From positions 1-64,000 of the forward strand of contig DIYG01000028.1 in assembly GCA_002428935.1 (NCBI GenBank): a stretch of 64,000 bases of DNA, read 5' to 3'. This DNA is from Halieaceae bacterium UBA6060 (GTDB taxonomy: Bacteria; Pseudomonadota; Gammaproteobacteria; Pseudomonadales; Halieaceae). This document shows positions 37,098-45,305 of the stretch, one piece after another (position 1 is the first letter of the stretch; each line of letters begins with the position of its first letter). Position numbers and translations under genes: made by a program. Below the pieces are notes generated by a model. The model saw only the letters and a program-made list of their open reading frames with translations. It was not told the origin of the DNA and did not search any database.

Positions 37098-38090
37098 ATG
37101 ACCCTACCGCGCATTGCCATCTCCACCGGCGACCCGGCCGGTGTCGGACCAGACGTAGTACTCACAGCGCTGCAGGATCCCTGGCCTGCGGAGCTTGTTG
37201 TCATCGCCGATCAGGACTTGCTAGCGCAGCGCGCCGAGCTTCTAAGTATTGAGGTCCACTTACAGTCGGCACCCGATTCAGTTCAGACTCCCCAACCCCA
37301 TACCCCTGGATCTGTACGAGTCCAACACCAGCCCCTGGCGACGGCTGTGACCCCGGGGTTGGGAGAGCCGAGAAACGCTGCTGGCACCCTCAAGGCCCTG
37401 GATCAAGCCATCGATGGCTGTCGCAATGGTTCGTTCCAGGCGATGGTCACCGCACCCGTAAACAAGGCCGTTATCAGCGATAGTGGGGTGCCATTCTCTG
37501 GGCACACGGAATACCTCGCCGAGGAAACCGGTACCGAACAAGTAGTGATGTTACTCACGGGCGGCGATTTGCGTGTTGCGCTGGCAACCACTCACATCCC
37601 CCTAAAGGCAGTTCCGAACGCCATCAACACGGAACTTTTAACCACGATCCTGCACACCATGCACCGCGATTTGCAGAGCAAGTTTACTCTCACGGCACCC
37701 CGCATCAGTGTTCTAGGGCTAAACCCTCACGCCGGTGAAGGCGGCCACCTGGGACATGAAGACAGTGCGATCATCGCACCCGCTATTGCCCAGGCGCAGG
37801 CCATGGGCATTCAGGCCAGCGGGCCCTGGCCCGCAGATACAGCGTTTAACACACGACTTAGAAAGGAGACCGACGCCTACCTCGCTATGTACCACGACCA
37901 GGGATTACCGGTGCTCAAGTACGCAAGTTTCGGCGCCGCGGTAAACGTGACCCTCGGTTTACCTATCGTCCGCACCAGTGTTGATCACGGAACTGCTTAT
38001 GATCTGGCCGGGACCGGCAATGCGGACGACAGCAGCTTCCGCGCGGCTCTGCAACTGGCTATTGATCTGGCCCAGAAACGGAGCCGTTAA
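37098..38090 (+). CDS. pdxA: 4-hydroxythreonine-4-phosphate dehydrogenase
   Basis: PdxA acts in the DXP-dependent pyridoxal phosphate pathway. The 330-residue protein has ISTGDPAGVGPDV, FSGHTEYLAEETG, LNPHAGEGGHLG and MYHDQGLPVLKY with the metal histidine. In most gammaproteobacteria rsmA follows directly; here the glycan island begins instead. Confidence 0.96.
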   Translation: MTLPRIAISTGDPAGVGPDVVLTALQDPWPAELVVIADQDLLAQRAELLSIEVHLQSAPDSVQTPQPHTPGSVRVQHQPLATAVTPGLGEPRNAAGTLKALDQAIDGCRNGSFQAMVTAPVNKAVISDSGVPFSGHTEYLAEETGTEQVVMLLTGGDLRVALATTHIPLKAVPNAINTELLTTILHTMHRDLQSKFTLTAPRISVLGLNPHAGEGGHLGHEDSAIIAPAIAQAQAMGIQASGPWPADTAFNTRLRKETDAYLAMYHDQGLPVLKYASFGAAVNVTLGLPIVRTSVDHGTAYDLAGTGNADDSSFRAALQLAIDLAQKRSR

Positions 38091-38111
38091 AGGCGCTTTT
38101 GCATTAGATTC

Positions 38112-38516
38112 TTAAATGGCGCAGCTTTCCTTCGAATTGCCTGCGTCCATATAATCTTTGAATGCACGCGGTGGCCTGCCTCGACCAGACCAGAGGTGCT
38201 CGACGCCTTTAACCACTAGACGGTATTTCGGTGCCACCTTAGATTTCTTGCCCGCCGCCTTCTTGCGAGCTTTACCGCGTCCCGAGCTACGAAGATCCGC
38301 CGGGCTTAAACCGCTTTCCTCCATGAGAGCTTTAATCTTGGCGATTTTGGCCTTTTTAGCGGCCTTCGCCTTCGACTCTTCTTTTTTCTTCTCGCTGACT
38401 AAAACAGCATTAAGATTTTCAATGACTTTCTCGATTTCCGCCAAACTCATGCCTTTCACAGCCGCGCGAGTTTTAATCTTGGATTTCGCCAGGGGAGCTA
38501 ATACTGCTGACGTCAT
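38112..38516 (-). CDS. H-NS family nucleoid/silencer protein
   Basis: This 134-residue basic protein has an N-terminal helical coiled-coil-like part, a Lys/Ala-rich linker (about residues 45-95) and the H-NS DNA-binding signature near the end: KYRLVVKGVEHLWSGRGRPP. The WxGRGRPP hook is the AT-DNA minor-groove motif. H-NS proteins silence AT-rich acquired genes, and this one borders the AT-rich island. It is convergent with pdxA; a good promoter precedes it, and AGAGG precedes its ATG. Autonomous regulation of the island is inference. Confidence 0.85.
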   Translation of the reverse strand: MTSAVLAPLAKSKIKTRAAVKGMSLAEIEKVIENLNAVLVSEKKKEESKAKAAKKAKIAKIKALMEESGLSPADLRSSGRGKARKKAAGKKSKVAPKYRLVVKGVEHLWSGRGRPPRAFKDYMDAGNSKESCAI

Positions 38517-38575
38517 AAAGGGCCTCTTGCTTTAAAAGAACGGCACGGAAGCAATAACAACGCTCCGCATCTTGG

Positions 38576-38605
38576 CTTATACCAAAAAAGACTCCAGCGT
38601 GTCAG
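38576..38605 (-). promoter_or_regulatory. Sigma-70-type promoter for the H-NS-family gene
   Basis: On the minus strand CTGACA (38605-38600), an 18-base spacer and TATAAG (38581-38576) each match the sigma-70 boxes in 5 of 6 positions. Transcription would begin about 50 bases before the H-NS-family start codon. The remaining 293-base gap to the next gene is AT-rich with no other clear feature. Confidence 0.55.
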
Positions 38606-38809
38606 CCTTGGGCGTATAGAACGCTTGGACAAGAACATAAAGTGCCCATGTAAAGATATTTAGTAAAAACCACCGTACCATCGAGTTTACAGCGCAAACA
38701 GCGCGACTTAGACTTGTTGTTCACACCATCTATGCATGTTTAGGGCGCTTTTCCCATCGCGTTTATACACTGAATAGTTTAAGAAGCATTGATCCAACAT
38801 GGCCCATTC

Positions 38810-40657
38810 ATGAGCGACGAACTGACTACCACCTACAGCTATAGCGGCCTCTCCGACAACCCCTTCTCCCCGCAAACGCAACCAGAGAACCCTGCTCTTT
38901 TTGCTTTTGCGGACTGCGAAATTATTCCAATAGATGCACAAAAAACCTTAGTTATTAATCGGCTGAACGGAAAACAGCAGTTTTTTGCACCTCCGGTCGT
39001 CGATGCGCTCATGACCTGCACCCAATTTGACACCCTCGAGGGACATGCCAAACGTTTATGTGCCACTCGGCCGGAATTGAAAGGGCAAGAAAGCGCCGTT
39101 CAAGGCACGCTTACACAGCTTAGGGACAGTGAATTCCTATTGCGTAGTGAACGCATCCAAAAACAGTTGCTAACGGAAGAACGACGGACCCTGGCACCCT
39201 CTGCGGTTTTTGTTATTACTAGCGACCGTCCGGACGCCGTAGAACGTCTTTTGGAGTCTTTGCTTCGCAATGCCAACCTGGGTATGCATGAAACCGTCAC
39301 TCTGATCGACGATTCCAAGCTCCCGGAGAGCCAGGCCGCTAATCAAGAGCTGGTCGAACGATTCAATCTGCGTAGCGCGAAAGACATGCGCTACTTTGGT
39401 GCCGACGAGCAAAAATCCCTTCTTGAACGACTTATCCGTGAACTACCCGAAGCCGAAGAGGGAATACGATTTCTGATCGACCCAGAGCAATGGCGAGGTA
39501 AGAAGACTTACGGTCGATCTCGAACTATAGCCCTGCTGCTTTCTGTGGGTAAACGGGCCGTTATTCTGGACGACGATATCCTTTGCGACGCTATTCACCC
39601 CGCCGTACGCGAGGAAGGCATTGGGTTCACCGGGCGCAGACAAGCCGCGTTTTACGCGGACCGCGACACCCTGATGGCAAGTGCCGCGTCCACGGGACAA
39701 GACCCCATCGTTGGCCACCTAAAGTACCTGGGACAAAACCTTGGGTTTGCTCTGAACGATATCGCCGGCGGCGACCTACAGACTGAATGGTTACACAGTG
39801 CCAACGCGGCCATGCTCAACGAGCTGCACGCCGATACTCCGGTGCTTATCACCCAATGCGGCTCCTGGGGCGACCCCGGCACCGGCTCCGCACATTGGGC
39901 TCTACATCTGGACGAAGCGAGCATTGAACGCCTCGCCAGCGCACCCCACGGCATGGCCCAGGCCCTGGAAAATCGCTGTAGCTGGTTTGGCTGTACCCGC
40001 CCCACCCTGCACAAGATGGCCTTTATGTCGCAGATGACCGGGGTAGATAACTCCCAGCTTCTACCGCCCTACTTCCCGGCGTTCCGCGGCGAAGACCTGC
40101 TTTTTGCAAGCATGGTTGAGGCCATGTACCACCACGGCGCTGTGCTTGAGTATGATTGGTGCGTGCCTCATTTGCCGCTAGATGATCGCAGTGATCGGGG
40201 GCTGCGGGAGCCGATTGCGGGGTCGGGCGGGATTGTGCTGTTTACTAGGTACTTGGTGGAGAATATTGACTACAAGGATGCTAGTAACCCTGAACGTCGA
40301 TTGCTGGGATTGGCCGAGGATGCCAAGCGGATGGCGGAGCGCTCCGATAAAGATCTACTTTTGGATTACCGACGGGAGCAAGCGAAGGGGCAAGCGCATC
40401 TGATGTACAACCTGGCGCAGAAGTACCGTTCGGCGAAAGACCTTCCTTCGCAAAATTGGCAAGCTTATATATCAAGGGCTGTTGAAGAAGCCGAACAGTC
40501 TCTAGCCGAGATTCACAGTCCTGTCCATATACAAGGTATCGATCCGAGCACCGATGAAGCTAACGTGATCGCCACGTTCCGTCAGTATGCGATCGGCTGG
40601 TCTATGGCGATTCGTTATTGGCAGAGAATTAGGCTATGTGCAGCGTGCCCAGGCTAG
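38810..40657 (+). CDS. GT-A-like glycosyltransferase with PqqD/RRE-like N-terminal region
   Basis: I do not recognise a named family for this 615-residue protein. Residues about 38-112 (TLVINRLNGKQQFFAPPVVD through LTQLRDSEFLL) resemble a PqqD-type winged-helix region. From about 130 a GT-A fold is suggested by AVFVITSDRPDAVERLL, the metal triad VILDDDILCD (254-256) and RGEDLLFASMVEA (427-429), like the catalytic ED of GT2 enzymes. There is no signal or membrane segment. The start is ATG at 38810; a TTG lies at 38789. Codon choice shifts near 40130 from C-ending to G/T-ending codons, as if the 3' end had another origin. Confidence 0.6.
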   Translation: MSDELTTTYSYSGLSDNPFSPQTQPENPALFAFADCEIIPIDAQKTLVINRLNGKQQFFAPPVVDALMTCTQFDTLEGHAKRLCATRPELKGQESAVQGTLTQLRDSEFLLRSERIQKQLLTEERRTLAPSAVFVITSDRPDAVERLLESLLRNANLGMHETVTLIDDSKLPESQAANQELVERFNLRSAKDMRYFGADEQKSLLERLIRELPEAEEGIRFLIDPEQWRGKKTYGRSRTIALLLSVGKRAVILDDDILCDAIHPAVREEGIGFTGRRQAAFYADRDTLMASAASTGQDPIVGHLKYLGQNLGFALNDIAGGDLQTEWLHSANAAMLNELHADTPVLITQCGSWGDPGTGSAHWALHLDEASIERLASAPHGMAQALENRCSWFGCTRPTLHKMAFMSQMTGVDNSQLLPPYFPAFRGEDLLFASMVEAMYHHGAVLEYDWCVPHLPLDDRSDRGLREPIAGSGGIVLFTRYLVENIDYKDASNPERRLLGLAEDAKRMAERSDKDLLLDYRREQAKGQAHLMYNLAQKYRSAKDLPSQNWQAYISRAVEEAEQSLAEIHSPVHIQGIDPSTDEANVIATFRQYAIGWSMAIRYWQRIRLCAACPG

Positions 40658-40678
40658 GCAGTCCCAAGAAAACTACTA

Positions 40679-40687
40679 CCCCCCCCC
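40679..40687 (+). repeat. Run of nine C before a membrane-protein start
   Basis: Nine consecutive C occur 3 to 11 bases upstream of the ATG at 40690. They also fall inside the longer reading frame that begins with ATG at 40636. Polymerase slippage here would either change the ribosome-site spacing or shift the longer frame, a common phase-variation arrangement in surface-glycan loci. Runs of eight T are present in the same gene at 40993-41000 and 41387-41394. Confidence 0.7.
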
Positions 40688-40689
40688 AC

Positions 40690-41958
40690 ATGGAAGCTGC
40701 CCCACTCTCAAATAAGGATTTCGCTGGGTTATTGTTTACAGCTACTGTCGGGCTTTTTTTGGCGGCACTGGCACTGGCATTGCTTTATGTGCTGTTTCTC
40801 ACTAACTTTAAGAGAGAGTTTATCACCGCAGAGTTTCGACAAGATATCCAGCCCGTCAGCCTAGTCGGCGCTATGTTCAGACCAAGGCTAAGCGGCGGGA
40901 GTTTTTATGAAGCAAATGATCTAATCGTAACAGGGCTTAAAAACGGCGAAGCGGTAGCCATTGCTCACGTTTCGTTTTCCACTCAAGACTACTTTTTTTT
41001 ACAAGTAGATACTGAAGGCCTTCATTCTAATCTAAGGCTTTTTGTATTTTGGCATACACGTGAGAACCCAGATGGAGTGTTTTATGCAGAAGTGCCTACC
41101 AATCCCAACGGTACTGGGTGGTTAAACTTACGCAGCCAAGACCTTTGGGATGGAACGATAGAATCAGTAGAAGTTGGTGTATACGGAGACCTCCAAAACA
41201 GTCGCTTTCGGCTGAGAGCAATCGAATTCCATCCTTTCAGCTTTCGCGCAATACTCGAAACTATATGGACCGAGTGGAATCACTTCAGCCCATGGGATCA
41301 TTCATCAATTAACGCTTATCAAGGAACAACCACTCAGCCACTTGCTTATCCAACCACAGCTGTAATTCTCTGGTTCTTTCTCGGAATTTTTTTTACTTTC
41401 TTATTGGATTCTTTCTTTAGGCTACGACCGTCTTATTTAAGCTCAAGGAAAAGCACTTGGATATTTCGGCGAGAAGCAGCAGTCGTAACTCTATCCTTGT
41501 GTTGGGCCATGATGATCGCGCTCTGGACCCCAAAAATCTTTCTACAGATCAAGGAGACGAATACGCAGTTTTACGGGAAAAGCACTGAAGACAAAAAACT
41601 AAGCGATTGGGATTCCGCCTATTATCAGCTCTCTCAAGCAATAAAGAAGCTCAGAAAAGATGATGAAGAAGCTTTGTCCATCCTAATCCCAAGTGGTACG
41701 CAAAGCCTAGGGTTTGCACATCGACTCAGATATCACCTTCTGCCAGAGGTATCTACATTACAAATCTCGCAAGCAGACAGAAGCTCCATTGAAAAAATGT
41801 CGGAAAGCTCTAATTTAACGCTCATCCTAGCTAATGGCCGTACAACCCAAGAAAGAATAAAGCAAGAACTTCTTATTAACACGCCGGGCATCACATTCGA
41901 TCAGCGTTATCAAAACTCGATTGGACTCTTAGTGGCGCTTAAAAAAGAAACTAAATGA
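40690..41958 (+). CDS. Unrecognised membrane protein with extracytoplasmic beta domain
   Basis: This 422-residue protein has no family I can name. One membrane helix lies near residues 13-36 (LLFTATVGLFLAALALALLY). A beta-rich outside domain (about 45-195) has carbohydrate-module-like phrasing such as DGTIESVEVGVYGDL. Two further helices (about 218-240 and 260-282) precede a cytosolic C-terminal domain. The start is uncertain: ATG at 40690 has the C-run in place of a ribosome site, while ATG at 40636 would overlap the upstream gene by 22 bases. It is followed 39 bases later by a polytopic protein. Confidence 0.6.
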   Translation: MEAAPLSNKDFAGLLFTATVGLFLAALALALLYVLFLTNFKREFITAEFRQDIQPVSLVGAMFRPRLSGGSFYEANDLIVTGLKNGEAVAIAHVSFSTQDYFFLQVDTEGLHSNLRLFVFWHTRENPDGVFYAEVPTNPNGTGWLNLRSQDLWDGTIESVEVGVYGDLQNSRFRLRAIEFHPFSFRAILETIWTEWNHFSPWDHSSINAYQGTTTQPLAYPTTAVILWFFLGIFFTFLLDSFFRLRPSYLSSRKSTWIFRREAAVVTLSLCWAMMIALWTPKIFLQIKETNTQFYGKSTEDKKLSDWDSAYYQLSQAIKKLRKDDEEALSILIPSGTQSLGFAHRLRYHLLPEVSTLQISQADRSSIEKMSESSNLTLILANGRTTQERIKQELLINTPGITFDQRYQNSIGLLVALKKETK

Positions 41959-41997
41959 GAAACGTAATCGGATACGAACAAGCTGGGGGAACGTCAC

Positions 41998-43425
41998 TTG
42001 CCTGGTATTGAAATCAGTCTACGGCTATTGCTTGCGTTTGTCGTTCCATTGGTCCTAGGCATTTTCGTGGCACGTTACTGTATCGGCAAAGGACGACCAA
42101 TTTCGACATATGTAGCGCACGGCTACACGCTCGGTGTGGCTGCCCAATTGGCAGTTATCAAGCTATTCGATGCACTGAGTATAGAGTTTAGTTTCTGGCC
42201 AATGCTCATACTTCTGCTAGTGTTACTCTCTTCTTTCGTGGTTCTTACTTATTTTGATAACACCACAGCACCAACTGCAACCTGCAGGTTGAGGCTTGCT
42301 TCAATGACTTCGCTCCCCACGTGGCAAATCGTAGTTATTACCTTGATGTTAATAATCTGCGTAGTCAACTTGATATTTGCGTTGCACGAAGTCCTAATAA
42401 AACCGACTTTTGCGTGGGACGCTTGGCGAGGCTGGGAACCAAAGACCTTACAGTTTTATTACAACAGATCTCTAGATGCCCCAATGGAGACGATAGGAAA
42501 TCATGGGTCAGTATCCACCAACGCACAACTATGGATTATGCTCGCCATCAACGACCCGGACTCTCTATTGTCACATCTTCCTTGGTGGCTTGCTTACCTG
42601 AGTACGGGCCTAGCACTCTTCGGATTCGGAAAAGAACGCTATGGACTGATTACTGGCTGGATGCTGATAACGGCATTTTTAAGCATGCCTTACGTTGTGA
42701 CTCACGCTGCACTGGCAGGTTACGCCGATCTTTGGCTATGCCTGATATTTACTTTGGGCGTGTTAACCATCGTGGAGAATAACTCCATGCATAGCTTTAA
42801 AACGGTTTCTCTAGTTATCGGATATTCAGTTCTTTGCATTATCACTAAACGTGCAGGATTTGGTTACGGATTATCCTTGCTAGCCGTACTTTTACTACCG
42901 CACTACCGACGTTTCCCAGTTACATTGTCTTTACTAGGGCTCGTAGCATGCACAATAGCGGCTGCTGTTACAGCAGCATTGGCAGGTGCATTTTCACTAA
43001 AAGTACCAGTCGGCCCATTCGGGCTATTAGAAGTAAACGAGCTATTTGCCCAACACCCATTATTCGGAAGATACCATGTGAACCCAAGGTGGGTACTAGA
43101 GCCCTATATTACCGCGGTGTTCAGATTCACTAGTTGGAACATTGCAGGTGTTTTGTTGCCTCTACTATTTTTGGCTCTTCTAAAAATTAGTAGCTTAGAT
43201 ACCTATACCCGTCAATTGTTAACGCTTTTAGGACTAACTATTGCGTACATAGTAATATATTTCGGTGTTCTGGCTCCGGACTCCGCTATGAACCAAACAG
43301 CTCTTTCCAGAGCAATTCTCCCAATTGTTCCACTGTTACTTGCCACAGCATCATCTTGCTACAGCGGCTGTCTACTCGGCAGAGAAACCATCACTCCAAC
43401 AAATCGGAGTACACCCTCATCGTAG
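41998..43425 (+). CDS. Polytopic membrane protein, GT-C glycosyltransferase-like
   Basis: This 475-residue protein has about 10-12 predicted membrane helices. The first-loop segment FAWDAWRGWEPKTLQFYYN has the acidic/aromatic look of GT-C enzymes that use polyprenyl-linked sugars. A role in transferring a sugar to a lipid-linked or surface glycan is plausible but unproven. The start is TTG at 41998 with GGGGAA upstream; no early ATG exists. Its 3' end overlaps the convergent glycosyltransferase gene by 35 bases. Confidence 0.6.
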   Translation: MPGIEISLRLLLAFVVPLVLGIFVARYCIGKGRPISTYVAHGYTLGVAAQLAVIKLFDALSIEFSFWPMLILLLVLLSSFVVLTYFDNTTAPTATCRLRLASMTSLPTWQIVVITLMLIICVVNLIFALHEVLIKPTFAWDAWRGWEPKTLQFYYNRSLDAPMETIGNHGSVSTNAQLWIMLAINDPDSLLSHLPWWLAYLSTGLALFGFGKERYGLITGWMLITAFLSMPYVVTHAALAGYADLWLCLIFTLGVLTIVENNSMHSFKTVSLVIGYSVLCIITKRAGFGYGLSLLAVLLLPHYRRFPVTLSLLGLVACTIAAAVTAALAGAFSLKVPVGPFGLLEVNELFAQHPLFGRYHVNPRWVLEPYITAVFRFTSWNIAGVLLPLLFLALLKISSLDTYTRQLLTLLGLTIAYIVIYFGVLAPDSAMNQTALSRAILPIVPLLLATASSCYSGCLLGRETITPTNRSTPSS

Positions 43426-44539
43426 AGTCGAGAACTATGCTCTCATCAAAATAGTTGGATATACGTTCTCTTGAAGCTCGACCCATCCGTGCTCTAATAC
43501 TGGGGTTTTCTTCAAGGTAAACGAGTGCCTCAACCAAGGCACTTACGCTTTTTGCAGGAACAAGTAACCCATTTACGTCATTTTCGACCACATCACGACA
43601 ACCCGGGATATCCGTAGTGATCAATGGCAGCCCCGAAGCGCCGGCTTCGATGAGACTTCGGGGCAGTCCCTCACCATAATAGGTAGGCAGCACAAAAACA
43701 TCGACTGAGCTATAGAGTCTCGGCATATCGTCTACATGACCAATCCATTTCACCGCACCCTCACTACACCACGAAGTTAACTGAGACCTACTGATAGAGC
43801 CAGGAGTTTCAGGATCGGGAGCCCCGGCCAGTATAAAGCTCATATTACTGCCGCCCTCTCGAATGATTCTCGCGGCATGTACGAACTCCCCCACTCCTTT
43901 TTTCCAAATTAGTCGAGCAGCTAGGAGCACCCTTACACCACCACCTACCTTCTTGTGTTCATTATGAACCTTGTAAGGCGAAAAGAGTTTTGTATTAACA
44001 CCGGAACTTGGTATGAGCCTTGTGCGGCCCAGTGGAAGTATTCGCGACTCAACAAATCGATCGCGATCTGACGGGTTCTGAAATATTAGTATCGTTTTTT
44101 CTGAAGCTAGCGCATATTTCAAAATATAAGACACAAGTCTTCGCAGAATCTTTGCGCGAATACTTCTATCAGTGAAAAGGTATCCCACACCAGCTACCGC
44201 ACCCACGCATTTGATACTACCAATTCGGGCCACCAATGCCGAATGCAAGGTATTCTTTATAGTAAACCCATGTACGAGATCGACGTTCTCTGCTTTGACA
44301 AATCTAATAAACCAAATGAGAAATCGAAGCTCACTGACTGGGTTGATGCTGCCACGAACTAACGGAGCTTCTATACAACGTATACCAAGTTTTCGTATTT
44401 TCTCGACATAAAGACCCGTAGGACAAACTGCTATTACAGACCATCCTCGATCTTTTGCGGCGAGCATTAGAGCAGCTCGAAAGTTATAGAGATACCAGTC
44501 TGTATTTGCGGTAAAAACAATATTCAACTTTCGTCTCAT
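43391..44539 (-). CDS. Glycosyltransferase, GT4 family
   Basis: This 382-residue GT-B enzyme would add a sugar to a lipid-linked glycan at the cytoplasmic face. The N-terminal FTANTDWYLYNFRAALMLAA and the donor-site region (VLLAARLIWKKGVGEFVHAA, then YYGEGLPRSLIEAGASGLP with the E-x7-E motif) are typical of WbpH/PglA-like transferases. It is the last gene of the minus-strand operon, 100 bases after the methyltransferase. Donor and acceptor are unknown. Confidence 0.85.
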   Translation of the reverse strand: MRRKLNIVFTANTDWYLYNFRAALMLAAKDRGWSVIAVCPTGLYVEKIRKLGIRCIEAPLVRGSINPVSELRFLIWFIRFVKAENVDLVHGFTIKNTLHSALVARIGSIKCVGAVAGVGYLFTDRSIRAKILRRLVSYILKYALASEKTILIFQNPSDRDRFVESRILPLGRTRLIPSSGVNTKLFSPYKVHNEHKKVGGGVRVLLAARLIWKKGVGEFVHAARIIREGGSNMSFILAGAPDPETPGSISRSQLTSWCSEGAVKWIGHVDDMPRLYSSVDVFVLPTYYGEGLPRSLIEAGASGLPLITTDIPGCRDVVENDVNGLLVPAKSVSALVEALVYLEENPSIRARMGRASRERISNYFDESIVLDSTMRVYSDLLE

Positions 44540-44639
44540 CAGTACTGGACTGCATGACCAAATGCCAAAAAAAGATGTACTGCAGTATTCATAAACCCGA
44601 CGCCTGCTTAAAGTTTGCAGCTACAAATATACGCTTAGC

Positions 44640-45305
44640 CTATACCGTTTGCTTCTGAGCAGTAATCAAGTAGCCACTGCCTGCATCTCCTCTTGTAGAA
44701 CCGTCAACTTCTGACGCGAGCCAATCAGCTGGGATAAGTCTAAAAATTACATTTATCAACCGAAGGGGTATCAGGCTTTTACCATAAGTCGTTATCAAGT
44801 CACCAATTACTGAGACTCGTCCACCAAATACCCATATACGCAGATTCGCAAAACCAGCGAACAACGCTTGTAGCCCCGCTGCTGTAAAGCGTTGATAGTC
44901 GTTAGGGTCAGCATGGACATGGAAAAGAAAAGGCGTGCTAGCCACAACAGTACCGCCATCGCATACAACTCTATGTATTTCATTTACAACTGTTTTGGGA
45001 CAGATGCAGTGTTCTAATACCTCTGTGCACACAACCGTATCAAAGCTATTCGATTTGAAAGGAAGCACGTGAGCATCGCACAACACGCTAGTTTTTTTTG
45101 AGTGACTCAAGTCAATACCAACCACGAATGATGTGGCTCCATAGAAACGTTCGTAAGATTCATGGCCAGCACCAACAACCAATACTCTATTCTTGGTAAG
45201 CTTTGGTAAATGCTTTGCTAAAAGCTTCTCCAATATCACTTTGTGCGCTGTCGGCAGCGCCTTTTTAGCAAACGCAACTATCTTGTGATGGGCTTTATCG
45301 TTCAT
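44640..45305 (-). CDS. Class I SAM-dependent methyltransferase
   Basis: This 221-residue protein has the SAM motif RVLVVGAGHESYERF, an acidic loop GIDLSHS, and the UbiE/Coq5-like post-motifs FDTVVCTEVLEHC and DGGTVVASTPFLFH. It starts 11 bases inside the preceding glycosyltransferase gene. Methylation of a glycan residue is the likely role given the context. An alternative is methylation of a lipid carrier or small molecule. Confidence 0.8.
   Translation of the reverse strand: MNDKAHHKIVAFAKKALPTAHKVILEKLLAKHLPKLTKNRVLVVGAGHESYERFYGATSFVVGIDLSHSKKTSVLCDAHVLPFKSNSFDTVVCTEVLEHCICPKTVVNEIHRVVCDGGTVVASTPFLFHVHADPNDYQRFTAAGLQALFAGFANLRIWVFGGRVSVIGDLITTYGKSLIPLRLINVIFRLIPADWLASEVDGSTRGDAGSGYLITAQKQTV

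Noticed and set aside
40061..40068. Minus-strand GGCGGTAG, resembling the RfaH ops element
   Set aside because: It lies inside a plus-strand coding region, on the strand opposite to that gene, with no JUMPstart context.
45092..45099. Run of eight T inside the methyltransferase gene
   Set aside because: Such A/T runs are expected in this AT-rich region; alone it is weak evidence for phase variation.
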